64,000 bases of DNA from Eudorina sp. 2006-703-Eu-15 (lineage: Eukaryota > Chlorophyta > Chlorophyceae > Chlamydomonadales > Volvocaceae): contig BDSI01000118.1 of assembly GCA_003117195.1 (NCBI GenBank), positions 310,001 through 374,000 of the forward strand. Direction: 5' to 3'. Every line of letters starts with the position of its first letter. Position 1 is the first letter of the stretch. Shown piece after piece: positions 53,024 through 64,000 of the stretch. The notes beneath the pieces were generated by a model. That model ran no database searches. It saw nothing but the letters and a program-made list of their open reading frames with translations, and had not been told where the DNA came from. The position numbers and the translations under genes are program-made.

Positions 53024-56000
53024 CTAGCCCAGCACCCGCATGGTCAAATTCTGGGTGGGGTTGAAATGATCAGCGGAACCCTCGTCGTACTGTACAGAAA
53101 GCTTGCTGTCCGTACACCCGACCACACGGCCCTGCATCCATACGCCCTCCACATCGTAGAACACCTGCGGCAGAGCCGGGGAGGGTGCAGCGGCCGCACA
53201 CACGTGGTGATGGCGCAGGACGGCGCTTGAAAGGAGACCTGACGTGCCTGTTTGGACGGTGACCTCGTCAGGCTGAAGGTCGGTGCTGGTGCTGGAGAGG
53301 CTCTCCACATTCGCTCCCGAGCACGCGGCCACAGGAGTACTCTTCTCGCCGCACGATGCCGGCGCCCTGGACGGTTCTCCTCAGCCCCTCTGACAACCAC
53401 ACCGCGCCCCGGGGTCCCGAATCGCCGACTTCCGCTTGTACAGGGACAGGGGCAGGGACATGTGCAGTACGCGCGCAAGCTTTCCTCCCACATCCAACAC
53501 TCTTTCGATCCCCCCAGTCACTCACCGCCACTTGCCGGCCCACAGCCCCCGGGCCCAGCGCGAAGAGCTGCTGTAGCACACCCTGACCTGCGCCCCCGCC
53601 CACAGCCGCGCCACCGATGCTGGGACTGGGCATTACCATGCCAGTTCCGCTGCCGGTGGTGCTCGTTGCCGTAACAGCAGGGCTGGATGAAGTCCCACAG
53701 GCCGCCTGCCGCAAGGCCCCCAACACGCCCGCTTGCTGCTGCTGCTGCTGGAGATGTTGCTGTTGCTGTAGCTGCTGCAATTGCTGTTGCTGCTGCTGCT
53801 GGAGATGCTGCTGGTGCTGCACTAACTGGTGCTGCTGCAGCTGTTGCTGCTGTTGGTGCGAGAGCTGGTGCTGCTGCAGCTGCTGTTGCTGTAGCTGCTG
53901 TTGTTGTAGTTGCTGCTGCTGCAGCTGCTGCAACTGGTGCTGCTGCATGTGCAACTGGTGCTGTTGCAGCTGCTGCATTTGCAGCTGCTGCTGGTGCTGT
54001 GCCTGCAGCTGCTGCTGATGAAGCTGGTGTTGTTGCGCATGCTGCTGTTGTAGCTGTTGCTGCTGCTGTTGTTGCAACTGGAGGTGGTGTTGTTGTATCT
54101 GCTGCTGCTGCAACTGCTGTTGCTGCTCCATGTGCGGGTGCTGCTGCAGCAGTTGCTGCTGCTGCAACTGTTGCTGTTGGAGCTGCTGCTGTTGCTGCTG
54201 CTGCAATTGGTGCTGCTGCAGCTGCTGCTGCAATTGCTGTTGTTGAAGGTGTTGTTGTTGGAGGTGTTGTTGTTGGAGCTGTTGCTGCAGCTGCTGCTGC
54301 TGCAGCTGTTGAGGCACCATCTGTTGCTGCGGTACCATCCCAGCCAAGGCCGGGCTGCCAACACCGGCAGCAGAGCCGGCGACAAGGGCCCCCCCGCCAT
54401 GAGCGACAGCAGCTCCGCCGTGTGCCATCGCCCCCAGCTCCGCCAGGCTTGCATGCGGTGCCGACGCAGCCTGCATCCCGTGACCAGATGGCCTCCCCGG
54501 AGCCTGCTGTTGCTGTTGTTGCTGCTGCTGCAGGTGCTGCTGTTGCGCCGCATGTTGCGCATGCTGCCCCATCATGCCAACGTGCTGCGTTTGAACACCT
54601 TGCCCTGCCGCCGCCGCCGCGGCCGCAGCCATCGACTGGTAGGCCCCGGGCTGCTGGAGCTGTTGAAGGCCAGCTTGCTGCAGCTGCTGGCCCCCTAACC
54701 CGTGGCCTGGCTGTCCCGCGGGCCCGGCTGATGTGAGCCCCGGGCTCGTGGTGTGCGACGTGCCGTGCAGCACGCCCCCGGGCAGCAGGCTCCGTTGCTG
54801 GCTTGCTGCAGCCTGCTGCTGTAAGGCCTGCTGCTGCATCGCTTGTTGTTGCATCGCCTGTTGTTGCATCGCCTGTTGCTGCATCGCCTGTTGCTGCAAG
54901 GCCTGCTGCTGTTGCTGTTGGATTTGGTGTTGGTGCATCTGGTGCTGCTGCTGCTGCAGCAGCTGCTGCTGGTGCAACTGCTGCTGCTGTTGCTGCATCT
55001 GCTGCACCTGCAGCTGCTGCTGCATCTGCAGATGCATTTGCTGGTGAGGCTGTGCGTGCGCCTGTCCCTGCAACTGCTGTTGCTGCTGCATTTGCAACTG
55101 CTGCGACTGCATCGCCTGCTGCTGCAAGGCTTGCTGCTGCTGTTGCTGCTGGAACTGCTGCTGCAACATCTGCTGCTGCTGGGCCGCTATTTGCTGTGCC
55201 TGCGGGTGCAGCGTTGCGGCAGCTTGCGCTTGTGCATGCTGCTGTTGCTGCTGCTGCTGCATCAGCTGCGCCTGCATCGCCGTCACCGACCCGACCCCTG
55301 GCGGGGCCATCTGCTGGGACTGTTGCTGCACCACCGGGCCAGCAACCAACGTCCCCCCCACGGGGATCGTCGGTGTTCCGCCCACTGGCACGGTCGGGGT
55401 CCGCTGACCCTGAGCTGGCCCCCCGCCTGAGCTCTGCCGTGTGAGCAGGCCGGGCCCTGCTGGGGGCACGCTGGGTGAATCACGGTTCACTTTCGACGCC
55501 ACAGTGATGCTGCCGCTGCTGTTGGTCGCAATACCCGCAACTGGCCCCGCGGGAGCCGCCAGGGGCAGCGGCGCAGCCGCTAGGCTGCTGACGCTCTTGG
55601 TCTTCTTGGCCGGCTTGGGGTCCAGTGCTGGACTGCTGCCAGACCTGCGCTTGGGGCTCCCCAACGCCGCTGCGCTTGGCGCCGCGGTGCTGTTGGGGGC
55701 AGGCGCTGGCGCCGCCGCTGCCACAGGCGTACCCGGCATCGTCGCCGGCGCCGGCGGTGCCAGTGTCGGCGCTGCAGGTACTACTGCGGGCGTCGCCGCG
55801 GGTGTCCCCGCCGCCGGCGCCGCGGCTAACGACGCCGCAGGCCCGCCAATCGGCCAGGCCACCTCCCCTCCGGTGACCAGGTCCAGCAGCTCCACCTCCT
55901 CCTCCTGGCCTGTGCTCTCGTAGTAGATGCGCGCGTGGTGCTTAGCGGATGTGGGGTCGTGCTCCAGCACCACGCCGTCCCACCAGGTGCCGTCCTCGGG

Positions 56001-58074
56001 CCACAGCAGGGCCAGGCGGCGCCCCTTCATGTGGGTGCTGCGGAGCTCCATGACGGTCAGCAGCCGCCGGCCGTGGGCTACGGCAGCGGGGAGCCAGCGG
56101 GGTAAGGGAGGACGGGTGGGCCCCAGCGCCGTCGGAGAGGCTATCCCAAGCCCGGGCGCGCGACGCAGCGGAGGCTCACGGTCCCGCAGCGCGTGACCCC
56201 GGCCGGACAGGCTGACGTATGCCTGATGATGGGTGCGTTGCGTCGGTCTGTGTTCGAGGAGTGGAGGGCGCATGCTGCATGTGAAGGGTTGCGCTTTCAC
56301 TGCTCCCTAATTGCCCGACAAGGCAGCGCCCTGGGTGACGAGCGCCTGGTCCTGCGAAACACCGACTTGTTGATCCACCCATACCAGACCCACCGGCGCT
56401 CTTCTTGTCCTTCTTCAAGCCAGATCCTTTGCCAGCCTCGCCAGCTGCGGCCGCTGCGGCGCCTCGTCCCCCTCCGCCCTTCAGCCCCGGCTTTGGCCCT
56501 GCGCCGCCGGCATGACGCGCTGAGAGTGAGGGGCATGTAAAGGGACACGGAGCTCAGCGTAAACCTATTTGTACTCAGATCAGGCAAAGGGATTGGCCCT
56601 GCAGGACTTGCGCAGCAGATTTCCGTCTTTTGCCGTTAGTGATTCTCACTGCAACCTAAACCCGGTCACAGCAGCGGCTCCCGCGAAATGCGCTCGCTGA
56701 CGAAAGGATACCTTGACCCTCAGCGCCATTCGCAAGATTCGCCGTCGGGCGCCCCAGGTATGACCCACGGGACGCACAACTCATCCTCTGGAAACGGCAC
56801 GAACAGCCGAACGCTATCCATCGCCTGCGGGTCCCCAGGAGAACTGGCCCCCGCCGACCTGTCGGCTTTCCATTCACGTGCTGCGGTTTGGTGTGCTGCG
56901 CAGCCGCCTTCGCCTGCGCTGCCGCCTGAGCCTGCTGTGCGCGAGCCGCAGTCGCCGCCGCCAGGGCCTCCCGGCTTTGCTTCACCCGCCGCTCAGCTTC
57001 CTGGACCTGCACACCGCAGTACGGACAGGACGGGCGCGCCCATTCAATGCGCCCAAGGACATGGACACCAGCCGCGGCGACACCATCGATAGCACCGCAA
57101 GTTTCAGTGACCACAGAGCAGTGCGTCGAAGAGTTGCCATGTCACCGCGAGTGGCATCGATGGCTTCCCTTTGTGCGACCGCGGTTGCGGTTACGGCAAC
57201 GCTCTCCGTAGGGGTTTGCTGCGGCGCATGCTATCTTTGCCTCCATGGAGTTTGGGGTCACCGCCTCCGTATTTGAAGGTCAATTTTAGGGCCACTGCTC
57301 CATATGATGTCATAACCCAGCCCTGCCCTGCGCGTTACCGAGCTTGCAGGATAATAATCCTGGCCCCGGCCGAGCGCCAGCCCCACCTGCTGCAGAGCGG
57401 CATTCCGGTTCTGCTGTTGCGCGGCCACCTCCGCCGCCGTCTGGCCCTCCAGCAGCGCCTCCTGCTGCTGCTGCGCCGCCACCTCCTCCCTCAGGGACTC
57501 CAGGCGAGCCTGCTCCCGGGAAGCATGAGGCGGTGGGATGGGGCGAGGGTTCAAGCTAGGGCCAGCCGGTGGGTCACAACCCGCGCAAATCTGAAGCATT
57601 CCACCCGCGGACTGAGAGTCGCCGCACAAGACGTGCCATGACTCATCAGGCTACAGCCGTGCAGCTCCCGTTCCCCTCGACGCTGTCGGGATCGCGGCTA
57701 GCAGGAAGCGGCCGACCGTGAGTGCCCTGCCCAGCTCATCACTGCTCGGTGAAGAGTGTGTCACGTTCCCGTCCGAACCCTGCCATGTATGTCATGCGCT
57801 GGCATCTCGCTACCGGGTAACCAGTCCAATGCAAGCTGGGCTGGCCTGGCTTATATCCCGTGGTCGCACCTGCAGCGCTTCCACGCCGCTGGAGCCCTCA
57901 GGGAGGGGGCTCAGCTCTCCGTTCGCCGCATTGTACGACATTCCTGCCTGGGCTGCGGCTTTGGCGGCCTTCGCCGTCGCCTCCTCCACGCTCCGAGCCA
58001 GGCTGCGAATTTTCTCCTCCAGCGCGGCGCGGTCTGTGGCAGCGACATTGAGGGACGGAACCGCCCGAGTACTG
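53024..58074 (-). CDS. Coiled-coil, Gln-rich protein with two Tudor-like modules (5' end not found)
   Basis: Minus-strand exons: 58074-57870 (5' partial), 57509-57387, 57006-56859, 56519-56394, 56077-53526, 53164-53024; phases agree and give about 1,097 residues from the first visible exon. The first three encode charged heptad-like coiled coil (DRAALEEKIRSLARSVEEA, ARLESLREEVAAQQQQEALL, VQEAERRVKQSREALAAAT). A Gly/Lys linker (SGLKKDKKSA) leads to a Tudor-like module: GRRLALLWPEDGTWWDGVV, then ARIYYESTGQEEEVELLDL. Then come Ala/Pro text with a basic patch (GSPKRRS, KPAKKTKS), about 500 residues that are largely Gln, and a final exon with VWMQGRVVGCTDSKLSVQYD, a second short Tudor-like strand set. 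Tudor-like modules often read methylated Lys or Arg, so a nuclear chromatin or transcription role is inference. No start codon with the needed phase was found upstream. Confidence 0.72.
53738..55290 (-). repeat. CAG/CAA-rich coding repeat (polyglutamine)
   Basis: About 1.5 kb inside the fifth visible exon of the Tudor-like gene, reading on minus as Gln with His, Leu and Met interspersed. CAA and CAG are mixed, which limits slippage. On plus it reads as poly-Cys, poly-Leu or poly-Ala frames, which are shadows. Confidence 0.93.
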
Positions 58075-60654
58075 CTGCAGGTTGTTGGGTTCTTACACGG
58101 ACGTACACGCCAAGGATACACGACGCCGAACGAGCTTCGTATTGGGACAAATGGAGGACAGGAGCTCCCTCTCAAAACCGTCCAAAAGTGCATGCAGGCT
58201 GGCCTTTGTGTTTGCACCACCTTACGGGGTGAACGACCTGTGCTAGACAGGAACGCACCCTCTGCTTGTCCATCAGGGTGCACAAACATCATACTCGCAT
58301 CCGATCGGTACATGGGTGGCCCCTGCGCAGCAGGAAGTTCCCGTGGCGTGGTTGAAGCCCATGCAGGGCGGCTTGGAAGCGGGTCAAGACATCGGTAATT
58401 GCCAGGGTATAGTACAGGGCGTACGCATAACCTCAAAATTAACTAACGGGAATTCTGTAAGTGTCATCATGAAGCTATGGTCAGCATCCGGTCAAGACGC
58501 ACCTGAATCTCAAAAGGATAACCGCTGCGTTGGGGCCACATCGCTGTCGACATCATCATATTCATACTCTGAGGCTGTGATTGGACCGGTACAAACGGGC
58601 AATGGCACACAGCTTGCCTGCGTAACGAACCCAAAGTCAGCGTCGACCTGGCACTAACGGACTGGGCCAGGCGAGGAATAATTTCTCACCCTGTCATTGG
58701 ACAATGCACATGGTAAGGCAGTTGTCCTGAAAAGACGGCCTGCTGCATTTTTCCGCTCACCAACCCAAGACTGTTCTCAGGGTCGTTTCCAACAGTCAGC
58801 CATTGCAAAATTAATTATGCAATTAAGAAATAGCCATGTACGCTGCTGTGGCACATCATCTCGATATCCAATGCCCTCTCTCGAAAAGCATCGACTCCAT
58901 CCCGTACTGTTTCAGTAATGATGAACGTGCAAGTTTGTGTCACGAAGTGCCTCACCTTTGCAAACGCAACATCGATAAATGAAGGATTGTAATTGTTGCA
59001 CGTGAGTCACCCAGGTCTCGTACATGTCCCCTTTCCGCTTTCACCCCGTCTCACGAGTCCTCAGGGGATGGTTACAAATGTACCAGGACGGCATCATCAT
59101 TGCTGCGAAACCCACACGGCTTCCAGGTTTGTGAAAGCCATAACAGGCATCGCACGTACGTCGGGTTCAATGTCGGACAACTTAGGGTGTGCTGCGGAAC
59201 AGCAACGATGCCCGTCGATCCGTCATGACTCGGTGTCGGATGAATGAATGACGGGATTGAATGACGAAAGCGACTCCAGCTGGTAATGGGGCATTTGCCG
59301 ATTCGATGGCACGCTATGGTGCGGATCTGCCCTGTGGGACAGGGCCTGTTAGGGAGGGTTGAGGTGACCTTTGCTACCAGCCCTCCTCGCAATGAGATCT
59401 CAACATGCACGCATTTTTTCCCGTTTTAAAGATGAGAGAGCATCAGACTGCTACCTACTTCCCTTGCCCTTCCGTACAGGTGCTCTGTTTTGGCGCGGCT
59501 CTGCCTTGGCAGGTTCCGTCACGGCCCGAGAGCCGAGACAGTCAGAGCGTCTTTGGAGTATTAGGCGCAATCCCTGGGACATTCTACTTGCGGCATTTGC
59601 CAGCCCATGATACCAAGCAGTAGTGCTGGCGACTGACGAGATCCGATGGGGTATCCGTGCTACACCAAATCGTTTGCACTCCTGCGCAGGCTGCGTACAG
59701 GTTTACGTTCCACCGTGTACACAGTGTAATTACTCTTTGTGTTCTGTGTATTATGAAATTTGCTCGAGCACTGGCAATCCTGGGGCAATGCAAGAGCATT
59801 TCTAGTGCGTCGTATGCTGTGGCCGGCCAGTCGGCATGCCGCACCCCGTGCAGGCGAGCTCAGGCGATGCCTTTCGGTAGCCGACTTAGAAGAATTGGTA
59901 TCAGTCGTTCAAATTAATTTGCCCATATACAAGCCTTGTGCAGCATTCATATCACACTGCGTGGTCACCGTACATAGATAAACATCAGCATATTTGTGCA
60001 ACGACTCCAGAAGATTGTATTGCAAAATAATCTAGTAGGGGGCTGACAATAGAGGCGAATGGCAATGCGGACGTAAATGCACAACAATACGACACCTTAC
60101 TCAAGTGCGGGATATCGAGTGTAATATCATGACTGTGACTGCGAGCTAGCTATCTTTACTGTGTCCAAGTCACAGTAACTTTTCACACTACGATTCTTAT
60201 GACCATGAAACATTACTAACGCGCAAACGATCGGCAATTCGAATTGACGTGAGTTCCTCTACAAGTTACAGATTATACATAAGAGGACGAAATTCTGAAA
60301 ATTTGTCACCGAACAACAAGCCACTGTGGAAAACAATTTTAGTGAAGCCAAATCATAAAATACCAATCAGCGCAACCTTGAATTCTTACAACGATCACCA
60401 CGACGTTCACCCAGGCTTTCACAGCGCAGCAACGGCCCAGGCCATGCGGCAGTGGCTTTGCGAGCGGCGGCTGCAGCTCTATCCCGGCAAAGGTGTCCCC
60501 TTACAAACCGACAACAGGTCCGTCCGCTCGACAGCACCACGACAGCGGCGGCCCAGTCGGGCAGCGACCAGGAGTTGGTCTCGGCAGTGACAGCGCTCCG
60601 CCGACTACCCACCCTTCGACTGCTTCCACCCAGCATCCCAGACAGCAAACGCCA
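58075..60654. promoter_or_regulatory. Divergent intergenic region between the Tudor-like gene and DNMT2
   Basis: It should contain the missing first exon(s) of the minus-strand gene, both promoters and the DNMT2 5' UTR. From about 58400 to 60420 it is clearly AT-richer than the genes. No protein, tRNA or repeat is recognised. The short open frame at 60249-60590 (plus) is not in the DNMT2 frame. Confidence 0.4.
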
Positions 60655-63600
60655 ATGGATTCAGCGCCGCCAATGCACCACCGAGAGAAGCTGCCTGCGC
60701 AACCGGCGCCGCAAGAGCCCCTGCGAGTCCTCGACCTCTACAGTGGCATCGGCGGGATGCACCACGCGCTGCTGCGCTTGGCAGCGCGGCGCCAGTCTCA
60801 GGGGACGCGCGATAACGGCGCGACGCTGGGGGACAGCGCCGGGGAAGCGGACGGGCTCGCGCGCATCATGAAGCTGCAGGTCACAGCAGTGGACATCAAC
60901 ACCGTGGTACGGATCGGAGGACGCAGATATCGCACTGGGAAACCATGACTCGTGCGTTCTGCGCTTGTCGTGCATAGCCCTAGGCTGTCCACGATGACCC
61001 GCGGGGTTCCGCGGTCCATCGCAACGTAATTAACAATAGAACCCAATAGCCCCGGCCCCTTGCGGCGGTTATGGTTCTATGCTGGAGTGTCTGGGTCTGC
61101 GACGGGGGCGGAACCTGCACCCGGTCTTCGACCACACGACGCCCATTTGCACGTCAGGTCACGCACGCTGCCTGACCACCGATGCCCATAGGGCGCCTGC
61201 GCACTGGGTGTGACCCCCGCACCGCGCGCCGAGCAGTGGCCCGTTGGATTGCCCGTCGGGACGAAGGGTCCGCGCTGTATCGGGTTCACAAAGACAGCGC
61301 CAATCGTGGCGCCCTGCCATGGAATGCTTCCGTCTGCCATGGAATGCTTCCCTCTGCCATGGAATGCTTCTCTCTGCCATGGAATGCTTCTGACCACTTC
61401 CGTCCCGTGTAACCACGCGGTTTGGGTTGGGGTTGCCGTGCACCCAGCCGGGAACGCCACCTCGCCAACCCGAGCCGCCACCTCATATCTACCTGTCGCT
61501 GTGAGATCCACCTGACTTGCCTTTGCCACTGCCTCCTCGGTTGCACCGTCAGGCTAACCGACTGTACGAGGCCGACTTCGGCGTAAGGCCACGGACGCTG
61601 GACCTGCAGCGGGTGGGTCCCTTGAGCGCCAGGATTCGGACGAGCCGTGAAACGATTACAGGGCTGCCACCATCAGAGTCAAAGGCTATGCAAAAGGGAC
61701 GTGTTGCCACAGCCCAAAGGTGGAGAGTTCAGGAGATGCGCCTGGGGGGAAGGGAGGTGCAGCCCAATCAACAATAATAAATAATTTGTGGCGGCGGCGG
61801 TGGCGGTGGCGAATGTTTACGGCGATGGGTGTCATCCTCGAGGTTTTTTCGCTCTGTACGATTTGCACCTGGCGCTGTATCGGCTCGTACGGCATTCTTT
61901 GTGATGCCGTACGCGGACGTACACAATGAGAACGTTTCCCGCGGAACGTTGCGCTCCATGGCAGGTGACCGCAGCCCAGTTGGATGAGTTGGCGGCGGAC
62001 CTGTGGCTGCTCACGCCGCCGTGTCAGCCGTACACCACGACCCGCAACGCGCGTCGTCGTGACACGGCCGACCCACGGGCCGCTTCGCTGTTGCACCTGC
62101 TGTCTGACGCGGTACTGCCTGCCATGCGGCACCCGCCTTCCCGGTTGCTGCTTGAGAACGTACCGGGTTTCGTCGGTTCCGAGAGCCACGGCACACTGCT
62201 CAGGACGCTGGTGGCGGCGGGGTACGAGATGCAGGAGTTTATCGTATCGCCGCATCAGCTGGGAATGCCGTACTCCAGGTGTGTACCTTCGTGCGTCACC
62301 CTGCGTGTGCTGGCCGTGGGGCCGGAGACTCCAGGGACGCCCCGCTGCGTTGCGTCAAACTGTTATCCACATCGGCGGCGAGCGGCAGCAAGCGACGTCT
62401 CCGCTCCTGTCTCTGCTGCCCCCGCAGGCCCCGCTATTTTGCGCTGGCGGTACGGGTGCCGCTGCGCTTCCCCATGCAGTACGACTGCAGCCGCGGCCCC
62501 ATCGAGCATCCTCCCGCTGTCAGGACACCGACTGCAGGCCCCGCAACGTGCTTTTCACAAGTCCCTGGGACCGAACAGGCGCAGGGGGCTGACCCAGACG
62601 CCCGCATCGTCGACCGGCCCGGACTGGACCCCGCGGCCGCCGTAACAGCCCTGGGCCCAGTGCAGTCAGGGACCCTGAACTGGCCGGGAGTGTACGATGC
62701 CGGACCCGCAAAAGGCACGCCCGACGCAACAGCTGGCAAGGGCGCAGCTGGTGCCCCCAGCCCGCACTGCCCTCGCCCATCCACGCTGGGCCCCTTCCTC
62801 GAGTCGACCGCCCCCGAACAATCGCGCGCCGGTCACGCACCGAGCGGGCGACGCAGCTGCACCGACAGGAGCGGTGGCGGCGACCGCAACTCCGGCGGGA
62901 TGGACCCGTGGGTCGCTTACGGTCTCTCGGCTACCCAACTCGCCAGGTTCTGGCGCGTTCTCGACGTCGTGACGCCTTCGAGCACCTACTGCAACTGTTT
63001 CACCAAACACTACGCGGACAACTTGTTTGGGGCGGGCTCCGTGTTGGCCAGCGAGGACTTTGCGGCTAGGTTCTGCGTGCGGGATGCGCGGGGCCGCCTG
63101 CATTTCGCGGCGTCGCCGCCGCTGGAGCCATCAGCGGTGCCGCAGCCTTCCTCACCGCTGCCTCAACCGCTTACAACAGCGTCGCCCGCAGACAAAGACG
63201 ACGACGACGACGACGGCGGCGACGACGATGACGACGACACCACAGCAGCTCTCGCCGGCGATGGCGCGCCAGCAGCAGACGCGGGTGCAACCCCTGCTTG
63301 CGCTGAGCCGAGCTGTGCGGAGTACGTGCCGTTGGTCTGGAGAGCGCGGCCGCGTGGCCAAGCTCGGGGGCCCGGCCGCAGGGGCGCGATGGGCCAGGCT
63401 GGCGGCGATATCGTGGCCGGACCGGGGTTTCAAAGGAAGGCTTGCCATGCTGCGTGTGACCGGGGGCTGGAACACGACGGCACGCAGCCCGCAGCCGCGA
63501 TTGCGCCGTTGCAGCAGCCGATAGGACTTCAGCGAGAACCGGGAAGTCATGACCCAGCAGCGTGCCGTCCTGAACAGCAGGAGCCGCCGCACGACCCGGA

Positions 63601-63799
63601 GGCTGCCGAAGCTGTAGTGCTGGGGCTGAGGTTCTTCACGCCGGCAGAGGTGGCGGCGATCCACGGTCTGCCGGCCGGCTGGACAGAGGTGGCGGCTGCG
63701 GCGGGCGTGCAGTCCCGTCAGCAGTACGGCTTGCTGGGCAACGGCTTGAGCACTGATGTGGCAGCGCACCTGCTCCAATACCTTTTCGAGGCGAAGTAG
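60655..63799 (+). CDS. DNMT2: DNMT2/TRDMT1 tRNA (cytosine-5) methyltransferase, 4 exons, 665 aa
   Basis: DNMT2 uses S-adenosylmethionine to methylate C38 of tRNA-Asp and a few others. Exons: 60655-60906, 61553-61612, 61965-62278, 62428-63799, total 1,998 nt with consistent phases; the start is the first in-frame ATG. Motif I is RVLDLYSGIGGMHHALL, followed by VDINTVANRLYEADFG across junction 1/2; motif IV with the catalytic Cys is LLTPPCQPYT; motif VI is LLLENVPGF; motif VIII is LGMPYSRPRYFALAV across junction 3/4. The DNMT2-specific CFT signature is CNCFTKHY with GAGSVL, and the end is LRFFTPAEVAAIHGLP with YGLLGNGLSTDVAAHLL. The family is usually about 390 aa; here about 140 extra residues follow motif VIII and about 150 more, including an Asp run, lie before the C-terminal motif. 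Exon 2 has a stronger alternative donor (GTAAGG) at 61583 that also keeps phase. Confidence 0.93.
61317..61390. repeat. 20-bp tandem repeat in DNMT2 intron 1
   Basis: Four copies of a unit containing CCATGGAATGCTTC, period exactly 20, within the intron between 60907 and 61552. Confidence 0.9.
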
Positions 63800-64000
63800 G
63801 TCAGCCAATTGACTTGGAGCCGCGGCAAGCAAAAGCTGTGAAACTGCTTGGGGAGCCGTTGGTTTGTCCTCTTCCTCGCTTTTCCCTTGATCTTTGTTGC
63901 CCTTTGCTCTGCCCGGGTCTTCTTGGCACCCTCGGCTGTTCATTTTCTGCTTGAACACTTGAACCGGTCCGTCTTTGTCCCCTTTTCCCCATAAGGAATT
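63800..64000. other. DNMT2 3' UTR
   Basis: A T-rich stretch follows the stop. There is no TGTAA before the window ends, so the poly(A) site is outside or non-canonical. A minus-strand open frame here (63992-63801) has no recognisable content. Confidence 0.5.

Noticed and set aside
53617..55444. Plus-strand poly-Cys, poly-Leu and poly-Ala frames
   Set aside because: Antisense readings of the CAG/CAA glutamine tract of the minus-strand gene.
63801..63992. Minus-strand frame at the window end
   Set aside because: It overlaps the DNMT2 3' UTR and has no recognisable content.

Overview
This window is nuclear DNA from a eukaryote, most likely a GC-rich volvocine or chlamydomonad green alga. The evidence is many short exons with GT-AG introns of about 100 to 800 bp, long Ala/Gly/Pro- and Gln-rich insertions inside conserved proteins, abundant microsatellites and minisatellites in introns, and genes typical of green algae (a giant VPS13 with Vps62-type repeats, a chlorophyllase-like hydrolase, DNMT2). 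No bacterial, phage or CRISPR features were found.

Layout. Five genes alternate in orientation. (1) 1090-42064, plus: a VPS13 bulk lipid-transfer protein reconstructed as 65 exons encoding about 6,229 residues. Nearly every junction keeps the reading frame and family similarity. It has an N-terminal chorein domain, a long bridge region, an internal Vps62-like block, a dysferlin-type (DysF) module inside the SHR-BD/VAB region, the C-terminal helices, a PH-like segment and a terminal Vps62 pair. (2) 48452-42923, minus: a chlorophyllase-like alpha/beta hydrolase in nine exons with a GHSRGG nucleophile elbow, a DPVD aspartate and a GHFQFLD histidine. It has a plastid-type leader with a twin-arginine plus hydrophobic stretch and a Gln-rich tail. 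(3) 48810-49858, plus: a five-exon, 124-residue protein resembling the complex I accessory subunit B14.5a/NDUFA7. (4) about 58074-53024, minus: a coiled-coil and very Gln-rich protein with two Tudor-like modules; its 5' end is not resolved. (5) 60655-63799, plus: DNMT2/TRDMT1, the tRNA-Asp C38 methyltransferase family, in four exons with an unusually long low-complexity insertion.

Genes 1/2 and 3/4 converge; genes 2/3 and 4/5 diverge, so about 360 bp (48453-48809) and about 2.5 kb (58075-60654) probably act as two-way promoter regions. The genes are not an operon and share no single pathway: membrane lipid transfer, chlorophyll breakdown, mitochondrial respiration, probable chromatin reading and RNA methylation.

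The most distinctive content lies in the VPS13 introns. A dispersed element of about 60 bp recurs six times in the same orientation, often just upstream of a 3' splice site and carrying branch-point-like and pyrimidine-tract sequence. There are three GC-AG introns, two (CCCTG)n arrays totalling about 850 bp, a 14-bp minisatellite that is open in several frames, and a 32-bp tandem repeat that triplicates a 3' splice site.
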